Shown: in pieces, positions 20,085 to 31,700 of the stretch
Position numbering within the stretch: the stretch's first letter is position 1
Layout of the letters: each line of letters opens with the position of its first letter
NCBI GenBank assembly: GCA_021292105.1
Contig: CM037865.1
Coordinates: 20,911,428 to 20,975,427 of the forward strand
Reading direction: 5' to 3'
Length of the DNA: 64,000 nucleotides
Source of the DNA: Anadara kagoshimensis
Taxonomy: Eukaryota; Mollusca; Bivalvia; Arcoida; Arcidae
The notes under the pieces: model-generated
Seen by the model: only the letters and a program-made list of their open reading frames with translations
What the model was told of the DNA's origin: nothing
Database searches by the model: none
Translations under genes and position numbers: made by a program

Positions 20085-22781
20085 GATGAATCGCAGTAAG
20101 ATGTTTCAACACTACATCAAAGTGACATGTCAAATATTTTCACTTATAGATCCAATGTATCCATCCTGTCTTCTTTTTTACATCTTTTTAAATCTAAAAC
20201 CGCTGAAACTCCTGAAAATAAAAATAAAAATTATGCTACACCATCATCATTATTATGACCAAACAGAATGTCCTAGAACTTGTAGCATGACCACTTTGGT
20301 AGCTCATCTGTTAGAGTATTTGATCTGTATGTAGGACGTTGAGGGTTCAAACCTGAAGCAGGAAAAAAAACTCAGTTTGTCTCTGCTGACTAAAAACCGG
20401 TACCTCTGGTGTTCTACTGATCAAGCTTTCTTATCACCAGCCACCTGGGACTAGTTGTTCGATGTTAGATAGTTTAATCAATGATTATGTAATCTAAAAA
20501 CATCAATAAAATAAGTTTATTATTCATCAATAAAATAAATCTATCATCATTATTGAATTGATAACTTTTAACACATTGTAGGGCAGACTGACATAATTCT
20601 ATTGACTTTTTACTTTGTTAGCAAACATATGGCAAAATATTTTATAGTAGGCTAGAAACAAATTCTTACACACAAATCAAGTTTTAACTAAGTTAATACA
20701 AATTTAAAATCATTAGTAGCCAAATTTCCAAAATTTTTGAAAATATACCGGTAGTCCTTTTTCAAGTATTTTTCCCACAAATTTGCTAAAATAGATTACT
20801 TTTTGATAAGAAATTCTTAGAATGGCGATTTTGGCTACCAGGAGTGGAAACATATAGCTTTAAATAACTAGTCCTGATATGTCAGTGTATGTTTTATTTT
20901 ATCTATAGCAGCCCTAATATAGAATTTTGAATGTCACTCAGCACAGTGCCTAGTTGGAGAAAAAAATTACTGGGCACTTAACAATTTAACTCTGCACAGT
21001 CCATAATTATAAAAGATAATATTGTGATATTTTTCTCCAAGTAGGCACTGTGCTGGATGACATTCAATAATGTGATATTGATTAAAAATGTTTTATTAAT
21101 TCTTGTGCTTTTAGTAAATTTCAGATTTTCTGGTTTCAATTTCAGTTAACTTTCGTTTTGGAATGGCAGGTTTAGAAACACTAACACCTGCAACTGATTC
21201 ATCATCAGACTCAGTGATAGCCTACTAAGTCTATGGCGATTCTATTTATCAGTTGCTTCACCCTTTTCTGGTTTATAAGAATAAAACAGTAACAAATACA
21301 ATATCCCACCTTATGATTTTATAGGATCAACATTATTTCTGCTCCAACACAGTAGAGGTTAACCTGATGACAGCTGATTTTTTTTATGATGTACCGTTGA
21401 GTAGAATATATATGCTATAACTATGTCCCCCTGGACTTCTTACATTGTTGGGGTAGATTATTTCTGGAAATAAAGAGTTCACCTGAATACCTGTGGTATT
21501 TTTTACAGATAGTAAGACACTGAGGCTATTTAGTAAATTATATCAATATTTCTCATGGTTATCTATTAGATCTACATCATAAATGAGTATACAGCCTAAA
21601 GCATGAAATATGTCAATGGAGATATCAACAAATAAATTTCCACAATTTAAAATTATAAGTAGCCAGGTTTCCAACATTTGTGAAAATAATTTGTGTATTG
21701 CAATAACATTTCACAAAATTATGTTGACTTAGTGGAAGTAGGCGACAAACTTAATCCAAAAATGTGATAGGCAATTTTTGTTATCTTGCTGGCTTTATTG
21801 AAACCACTGGGGAATAGAACAATAGAAAAAGACAGCACTAATTCCATTGTCTACTCATACTAGATTAAAACTGTTTTGCACAAATCTTATCGTGCATTAT
21901 ATCAACAAGCAACAATTTTGCTACATGATGATGATGTAGCTTATTGTTAAATGTTTCTGTTGTCATTTATGTATGTCGAATGAAAATTTTACATGCACTG
22001 TCGCTTACCATAAAACAATGTTTACCAAACTTAAACATTTTGTAAACTTGTTTAAAACCCCAATGTTTTTTCTTGTTTTATCTTTTTTCTGTAGCATTTC
22101 CCGCTAAGTACTTACGTTAAATATCGAGGATGTTCCGAATGGTGTGGCGTGTAAAATATTGTTCGACTTAAAAAATAAAGTTTATATGAAGACACCTTTT
22201 TAGATAGAATTATAGATACTGACCTAATCAACATTTAAGCAAAAAAATTATTGATTAAGAGGAATGAATGAGTGAATGAATGCTTGATCAAATCGCAATG
22301 AGTTGATGAATGAATGAATGATTTATAGACTTACTTACTTACTCAGTCTGTTTCAATTACTTAGTTGAAAGCGTCCTCTGTAGCGGCCACAGGTGGCCTA
22401 CTCTTTTTCGAACTCTACAGAGGTGCCTTCAGCGTGCACTAAGACACAGGGCCATGGTTTTGAATCTTATCCGAAAGACTATTCTAGTATCGAGTTTTCT
22501 AAAACTCTAGTATGAGAAGCAACCACAGGCAGTTGTTTCTAATATTAAAAAAAAACACTCTATACTTAAAGATAACACAAGGTATCCATCTTCACGCCAT
22601 CAAAAACGTTGACCCCCCTCCCCTTTGGATTTTTTCTTTGTTTGTTACATAATGCTTGAGAATTCAAAAACACAACCAATACCATTCTTTTCTACATATA
22701 TTTCGCTTCATCGATCCCTCAGTCCCAAGAGAGTACCAAGATACCTATGAAGAATTATTTCTGAAACCGAAATAATCCAAT
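20085..22781. other. Intergenic region between the DUF3504 block and WARS2
   Basis: No coding exon recognised. It holds a tRNA-like SINE head near 20296-20360 (GGTAGCTCATCTGTTAGAG, GGGTTCAAACC), a dispersed repeat at about 20700-20870 shared with 40080-40215, the inverted-repeat element at 20928-21067, and a degraded repeat at 22340-22560 related to 16420-16490. The two flanking genes point away from each other. Confidence 0.5.
20928..21067. mobile_element. Short inverted-repeat MITE
   Basis: TGAATGTCACTCAGCACAGT at the left is matched by an inverted ACTGTGCTGGATGACATTCA at the right. The arms extend about 37 bp (through CTAGTTGGAGAAAAA). No coding content. Confidence 0.75.
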
Positions 22782-25700
22782 ATGGCGCTGCCCATGCACA
22801 GGTGTTTCTGTAGATCCTGGTTAAAAAATTGCCGCAAAATAGCGAAGCCAGTCAACAACGGCAGATATTTCTGCAAGGTAAATCAAAAATATTCACAACA
22901 GAGTCTGTAATCTCTAAAGTATCGATTTTATTGCATGGTGCTGGTTTTGTTGATAAATAAGTAAGGGGGGGTCTGTTCTTTGGATGTCCCTCCTTTGTGA
23001 ATGAGCACCCTGGTTTTTACCAGGTAGTAATTGTAATTCTGAACATTAAATATTTTTTAAATAAAAATAAAAAATGACAATAATGATAATTCAGAATTAC
23101 ACAAGCATGTCAATTTATTATCATTATTGTATTTATTTAAAATTTTTAATGAAATACTGGGACTACAGTCAAATTGAGGGATCGTATTATTTAATTTTAA
23201 TTGAGACCATTTTACTTTTGAATATTATTTTTATAAAGGTGTGAATTATTCTTTATTTTTAGTTATCTGTTTGCATTTAAAGGACACAAGATAAATACAT
23301 ATAGATAGTTCCGATGGACCTCTAGCAGACAAATTTTTCAGTAGAGTGGTCGCCATTTTTATAGGCAATCTATATCATTTATCTATCTATTTTAACCAAT
23401 TTTGTTAATTTTTAAATAATTGTTTTTCAAAAAGTAATTAGGATATCAATAAAGTTTTTAAATTTATGAAATTGTCAATGTTTTTACTTTGATTTGGTAT
23501 ATAATTTTTTGTCCCCATAACAACAATGTGACAATAAATCTTATACACCCTATTTTAGAAAGAATTAATAAGACTCAATTTTTAATGCCTACCAAAATGG
23601 CCGTTACTTTACCTGTAAAGTGGACAGTGTGACGTCACATGGGAACTATATAAACACCATAGGCTGATTTGGTTATTTGACAATTTTGTTTAGGGCCGAT
23701 ATTGTCATAGGCCATTTTTGTTATGGGTCGAAATTTCTCAGAGTTGTGAGTTAGTAAACAATTATACTATACACACTGACTGATCTTGTTTATCATATTA
23801 CACAGTTCTTGTCTCGATGGTTAATTAAATATTGCATTAATAGACACAGCTGTCAAAATTCAGAATTTGTGGTGACAATACTTTGGTTTTGTCATTACAG
23901 GCAACACAGTCACCTAATGATGTCAGAGTTTTCTCTGGAATCCAGCCTACTGGAGTGCCACACATTGGAAATTACCTGGGAGCCATTCAGAACTGGGTCA
24001 AATTACAGAACCAATATAAAGATATTATATATTGTGTTGTAGATCTTCACTCTATCACGGTTCCACAAGATCCAAAGGTATTAAGGTATAGACATTTGTG
24101 TGTATGTATACATACCTATTGATATTCAGAACGCTGACACTACTGCACCATTATATTCTGCTCTTCTTCAGTTTCTGTAAAACGCAACTCGCTTCTGGTT
24201 TTAAAAAGCAAAATCAGCTTCAAAATCATATTGAACAGGTTGTATGAAATTCAAATAATTCATGTTCATGTATCATAAATCATTAAAATTTTGTGATTGT
24301 AGTACATGTATATCATTGACCACTACTGTTGTGGCTGAGTTATTAGAGTGGTCATGTAGTATGTAGAAGGTGGGTCGGGATCAAACAAGACTAGGCCTAA
24401 CTAAGACTTGAAAATATATACAGTACAAACCTGTCAAAACTTTAACACTGAGCTAATAAAAAGAAGAGTGGAAGCTCATCTGTCTAGTGCTCAAGATATT
24501 GATAGCTAGTGACTAAAAACCTGCCAAATGATATATAGGTCACTAATTCCGAGATACAGCCAACAAAGGTCTGAAATAAGCTGCCAATTAAGAAATGACA
24601 TTCTTTTTTTTGTTACATCATGTATAATTTGGACTGGCCATTGTCATTCATACTTGCATCGATAACGAAAAAAAAGAATGTGACTTTGTCATTTCTTATA
24701 TTTACAATCTTCAATTTATAAAAGCTAAATTCGTAATACTTTGTGTGTATTTTGAAACATTTAATTTTTATTTTGCCTTGACACCCGCCGTCAGAAAAAT
24801 GGCAGCGCCCACAACCATGTCCAAATCACAATCCAGAATCATAAATGATAACAAAAAATAGTTCTTCCACTCACCATAAGCTTTATTTATACTACATCGA
24901 GAAAATAAAAATTTCATGATAAAACCACGTCTACGTTGATTAACTGTTGCACATGATAACATTCCTCATTGTATTTAACCATAAAAAGTTAACATCAAAA
25001 GGTACTTTTTGTTTTGTAGTGTATTCAAACGCCATGATTTGACGTAACAAGTAAATGACATATTTACACAATGACGTTAATTATTATCTATTACACTATA
25101 ACATACAATTGCTCAAAATGTGTTATAGAAGGAGAAACAATGAGAATTGTAAATATTTTGATATGAATTTGTTAGCTTGGTGTTAAAATTTTAACAGGCT
25201 TGTACTGTAGTTGCTGTTTTTGCAAAACATTTGGTACAAATGTACATTCAAACCTGTCTATAAGGTCATCCAAAAGAACCAGTAAAATGGCCTTTATGGG
25301 CAGGTAGCCTTTATACACAGGTTCAAATAATATATGATTACTAAAACAATTGGGATACAATTCTACTGGCTTTTATAAGCAGGTGGCCCTTATATAGAGG
25401 TAGCATTTAAGGCAAGTTGGACTGTAGTTGAAAATTCTTATTTTTTGTTTAATAAGATTATAGTACTACAGAATGTTTAGAAAATTAATGATGATATCTG
25501 CAAATTATTTTATGAAATAAAACAAATAGGAAGCCTGGAACCCTTGCTAATGTTTTTTTTTTAAAATCACACATAGCATTTACATATTTAAATCTTTGTG
25601 GCATAGTCACTTCTTGCTTTTAGAGAACCTGAAAAGGTTTTCACGTCTATTTCTTTTAATACTTTATAAATAGCTAGATTAAATCATTATGTTATTTATA

Positions 25701-28700
25701 ATGATATTTATCATTAATATTTCAGAGAAAATATTTATTCTTTGACAGCATGTCTGATAGCTTGTGGTATTGACCCAGACAAAAGCATCTTGTTTCAACA
25801 GTCACATGTAAGTTTTTAGCTCACCTGGTCAAAAGGCAATGTGAGTTTACAATATCAAATCACAGCATGTGTCTGTGTGTGTCATTTAACACATATTCTT
25901 GACTGTTTTACGAAACTTACTTTGCAGATTTGAATGAAACTTTGTTAGAAACACACATGTATATAGATTGGTGCAATTCAAGTTTGTTTGTGACTCCTAA
26001 TAGCCACCAATTTGTGAATTTTCATTTAAAGAAAAAACAGTTATATATTTGCCGGTATGTGTAAAAGTTTGACATTTTTATAAGATAGTTACAATTGCTG
26101 CATCATGATTATCTCCAGTGGTAACAGACTATGATAGTGGAGCATTGTTATTCTGTTCAGTCTATTTTTCAGAACCCTTTCTTTCTCTCTTATTTTATGT
26201 TCTAGTCCAGAACCTTTCATTTATATTGCAACTGTCAACTCTGGGATAGTGCAGGAAACCTTAGTGCCTAAAGAAAATTATTGACCTTCGTTAAACAAAC
26301 TGACAAACTTTCTTACCTTAAAATCTACCTGATTGGGATACCATCCTAGGTAATTAGGCTTTGCCAGTGAGCATTTCAGACAATTCTGCCACCAAGGCCC
26401 TTATACACTTAGCGTGAGCATTGATATCTTAAGATTGTTAGTGTTCTGGATGTGTAGTGATTGACCGATTGATTGAATGGAATTTTATGTTCCAGTCAGG
26501 AATATTTCACTTATATCGAGATTTAACCAGCTTTAGGTACAGTGACAGGAATTTTGACTGATAAGGTATGTAAGCACCTCCTCTGAGAATTAATGGAACA
26601 TGGGACTTTGAGATGATAAGACGTTAAATATCTTAAGTAGGGTAAATTTGGATACAAAAATAACCTAATAACCTATATGTGTATGTTGTATATTTCAGTG
26701 TTTCAATATTTATCCCACCAAAACAAAATTTAAAAAAAAAAAATAAATAACAACAAAACCAAAAAAGATAACAATATTTCAGATTGTATATAATTATGTT
26801 TACATTTCTTATGAAGAGGGAAAATATGGAATGAGTAAAATTCTTAATTTATAGCAATATAATTTAAGAGGTTTTTTTTAAATACAGGTTCCACAGCACT
26901 CAGAACTTGGTTGGATTTTGATGTGTCTCTGTACTATGAACAGACTTAAATTATTACCACAATGGAAGGTATCTATATGTACAGTAAAACCTTGTTAAGA
27001 TGCTCTTTGAGAACTTTTCTTCCTTGCGTATTGTCATAGTTTTTTAAAGACCCAAATGTTAAGTTTTTTGGGTTTTTTTCCAAACCATCTTTTAAGTTGA
27101 AATGCCAAATTAAAGAATTGCAGTCCATCCCAAGCCAATAGTTATACACATGAATAATCTTCATGGTCCATAGGTGTGTCATTACCCTGAACCAAGGCCA
27201 TATCAGATAGGTCAAGGTTGCGGAAAAATGTTTAAACCCTTGTTTATGTTGGGGATGGGGGTACATGTATTTGGCTCTCAAAAGACAGTTCTAGTTTCAT
27301 CAGGCAAGTATTGTTCATGTTTCAATGATGTGAAGTGACTGAGAGTACAGTACTCTCCTTACGGCCATGACTAAGTGGTACTGTCACTCGGCGTTTTGCA
27401 TTTGCGCCGATTTGCATTTCATTTGCGCCAATTTTTTTTTCATTTGCGCCAATTTTTTTTTCATTTGCGCCAATTTTTTTACAGGTAAATCTCAGATAAA
27501 AAAGGTAATTTTTTATTATTTCTCAGGTGAACCTCTTCCGTTAGCCAGTTATTTTCATAACTGTTGCCCCCTGCTCACCACGGGGAGGTGGAAGTAGGAT
27601 TTTAAGTTCATCTCTTAATAAAAGTATAGGACTATAAAACGCAAAAAATCCACTAAAACTATTTACATATATAGTCTGATCTTGTAATTTCACCATTTCG
27701 GTACTTGTTGTAGCTATCGAGAACAAAGTCCATCTTCTCCTTTTCTGGTTTGGGTGCGGGGGCAAGCATACCAAGTGTTCTCATCTTGACGTAAGTGGTA
27801 GCTTGGATTTTCTTGATTACATCGATGAATATACACATGTTCGGATGATGCGAATAAAATTGTTCATTGTAGTGAGAATGAAATGACTCTGGACCATTAT
27901 TTGTCCTCTTGTAGTTTTCAACAGGCGCGACTGCCCAGAAAGAAGGTGGGTATCACGAATCTGAACATATATAATTGTTTACCAGATAGTCTAGAAATTT
28001 GGTACACTTTTCATTGGATGGATCGTTTGGTATTATGTTCTCGGTGAAACACTCCTCTATTTCATCCGGCAGAATTTTCTGGTTTTATCAACATACACGG
28101 TACTTAAAATATTATACCTAAACATTTTACAGGTAATTACAGGTAAATCAGCAAATAAAAAAAAATAATCGGCGCAAATGAAAAAATGAAATCGACGCAA
28201 ATGAAACAAGAGGCCCATGGGCCTGATACGCTCACCTGATAACTAATGGCTAGCTGATAGATTTAAAGAAAACATAAATACTAAACCCCAATGACTTTTT
28301 TTTTTACATCATGATAACCGTTGTATCAATACCTACAACATTCTAGTATACATGCCTATACAAAAAGTTTATAGTTTTTGAGATAATTAAACATTTCAGT
28401 ATTGTTTCGCATCTGTGACCTTGACCTTTGAACCCATGACCTTTTTCTATACATCAAAATGATCGTTGTATCAATATCTACAACATTCTAATATACATGC
28501 CTATACAAAAAGTTTATAGTTTTCAAGATAATTAACCATTTAGGTATTGTTTTGCATATGTGACCTTGACCTTTAAACCCATAACCTTTTTCTATACATC
28601 AAAATGATCGTTGTATCAATACCTACAACATTCTAATATACATGCCTATACAAAAAGTTTATAGTTTTCAAGATAATTAACCATTTCGGTATTGTTTCGC

Positions 28701-31700
28701 ATCTGTGACCTTGACCTTTGAACCCATGACCTTTTTCTATACATCAAAATGATCGTTGTATCAATACCTACAACATTCTAATATACATGCCTACACAAAA
28801 TGTTTATAGTTTTAGAGATAATTAACCATTTCGGTATTGTTTCGCATCTGTGACCTTGACCTTTGAACCCATGACCTTTTTCTATACACCAAAATGATCG
28901 TTGTATCTATACCTACAACATTCTAATATACATGCCTATACAAAAAGTTTATAGTTTTCGAGATAATTAACCATTTCGGTATTGTTTCACATCTGTGACC
29001 TTGACCATTGAACCCATGACCTTTTTCTATACATCAAAATAATGGTTGTATCAATACCTACAACATTCTAATATACATGCCTATATAAAATGTTTATTTT
29101 TCGAGATAATTAATCATTTCGGTATTGTTTCGCATCTGTGACCTTGACCTTTGAATCCATGACCTTTTTCTATACACCAAAATGATCATTGTATCGATAC
29201 CTAAAACATTCTAATATACATGCCTATACAAAAAGTTTATAGTTTTCGAGATAATTAACCATTTCGGTATTGTTTCACATCTGTGACCTTGACCTTTGAA
29301 CCCATGACCTTTTTCTATACATCAAAATGATCGTTGTATCAATACCTACAACATTCTAATATACATGCCTATACAAAATGTTTATAGTTTTCGAGATAAT
29401 TAACCATTTAGGTATTGTTTCGCATCTGTGACCTTGACCTTTGAACCCATGTCCTTTTTCTATACATCAAAATGATCGTTGTATCAATACCTACAACATT
29501 CTAATATACATGCCTATACAAAAAGTTTATAGTTTTCGAGATAATTAACCATTTCGGTATTGTTTCACATCTGTGACCTTGACCTTTGAGCCCATGACCT
29601 TTTTCTATACATCAAAATGATCGTTGTATCATTATCTACAACATTCTAATATACATGCCTATACAAAAAGTTTATAGTTTTCGAGATAATTAACCATTTC
29701 GGTATTGTTTCGCATCTGTGACCTTGACCTTTGAATCCATGACCTTTTTCTATACATCAAAATGATTGTTGTATCAATACCTACAACATTCTAATATACA
29801 TGCCTACACAAAATGTTTATAGTTTTAGAGATAATTAACCATTTCGGTATTGTTTTGCATCTTTGACCTTGACCTTTGAACCCATGACCTTTTTCTTTAC
29901 ATCAAAATGATCGTTGTATCAATACCTACAACATTCTAATATACATGCCTATACAAAAAGTTTATAGTTTTCGAGATAATAATTATAATCAGAGGTAAAA
30001 AAAAATTAGGTCACGACCTTCACAATTGACCTTGACCTCATTTTGAAGATACTAACTAGAAGATGTCAAAACTGAAAACCCCATGTCATTATCTGGTCAA
30101 ATAGTCAAGTTATAACAATTTGAAGCTATTTTACGATTTTTTCAAAATTAAACGCAAAAACGCGTAACCTATTTTTTATCCAAATTTTACAAAATGAACA
30201 AACTATAGGCTTAAGACCATAGAGAAGCCAAATATCACATCAGATTTTTTCTCCAATCAGTACTTTCAGAGAAGAAGATTTTTTAAGATTTTTGCACCCC
30301 TAGGTCACCTTGACCTAGTTATGGTAGCCATGGCAACGCCACGAACAAATCTGAATTGCACCGGCCCATATATACTTCTGACAAAGTTTCATTAAAAACT
30401 GTCCAGTAGTTTTAGAGGAGAAGTCGAAAATAGGTGTTAACGACGCACACACGCACACACGCACACACGCACATACACACGCTGCGCTATGCCATAAGCT
30501 CACATGACCTTCGGTCAGGTGAGCTAAAAATGGAATTTTCAAAAATCGGCGCAAATGTCATACGGCCCTGTCACTGGCTTTTGAAATCAAGGGTTGTGGG
30601 TTCGTACCTCACTCTAGACTTGGAAATTTTGTGAGATTTATGTGGCAGATTGGTGGATTATATATGTTGCTCAAGGACATACATGTACCACACAGCCCAG
30701 CTGAGAGGCTTTAGACCATTCTGCCACCAATGTTTTATAAATATTTAAAGCACATACAAGGTAGATTATTAATTTAAATGTCATTTCAAGCTATAAATTA
30801 AGTGTGTAAGAGAGTATGAGAGTAAAGTTAAATTTGCAAGGTGTTATTGTCGAAAAATCCATAAAAATTCATCAAAATTTAATTTTGCTATTTTCTGTAT
30901 AAATTGTACTTGGAATGATTTTTTCATTATTTTACCCCAAGCAACTTAAGTTGCGAAGGGTATTATTTTTTTGGTCTGTCTGTCTGTCTGTCTGTCAGTC
31001 CATCATAAGTTTTCTGCACTTTTCAGTTTTAAAAAGTGAGTCAGCTACAATGAGTTACAGATCAAGTTTAAGTTTTGTCCCATTTCATTGATTTTTACGG
31101 AAATTACAGCCCTTATTATTTGATAATTACCATATGCAACAAAAACAATTTTCCACACTTTTTTCCTTAATGCTTGCAGCTATGGAACTGAGTTTGGTAT
31201 GTTGATTTACTACAATGAGTTACAGATCAAGTTCACATTTTGTTTTGCTATGTTGTTTTTTTACTGTTATGACAGCCCTTGCACTTCCTCCAATATGTGA
31301 AAGTGTGAGCTATGTAAGCTTGTTCACTAAGGTTCTTTCATTAATGTTATATTTATAATTTCAGGAGAAATCTAAATCATCACAACATGTCGGTGTAGGT
31401 TTATTTAACTACCCAGTGTTACAGGCAGCTGATATACTGTTATATAAGTATGTATATGTTTTTTATCACTAACTGTCAAATCTGTCCTGTAGGTCACCTC
31501 TATATAAGGGACACATGCTTTTAAAGGCCAGATATTGTCTTCTGTTCATGTAATTTGAACCTGTGTGTAAGGTCATGGAATATCATCTTATTAGAAAGCG
31601 CAGCTTTTTACAACCAAAGGCAATGAAATCTATATATAGATAACGTGTGTACATTATTCTAAAATCAATCAAACTACAAAAAGTCCATTAATCCAACACA

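Larger units (their letters stand above)
27391..30562. mobile_element. MULE-type element with TTTGCGCC terminal repeats, split by a nested insertion
   Basis: Repeats of CATTTGCGCCAATTTT at 27405-27480 are mirrored by GGCGCAAATGAAAA-type repeats at 28170-28206 and a final ATCGGCGCAAATG at 30545. These form long inverted termini. The right arm is interrupted by the Helentron-like element at 28207-30524. A transposase remnant lies inside (27659-28081). The whole sits in WARS2 intron 4. Confidence 0.65.

Noticed and set aside
24071..24085. First GTA in exon 2 of WARS2 (AAG|GTATTA) as the donor
   Set aside because: It would join out of frame with exon 3. The donor 8 bp later (AG|GTATAG) restores VLRENIYSL, as the family reads.
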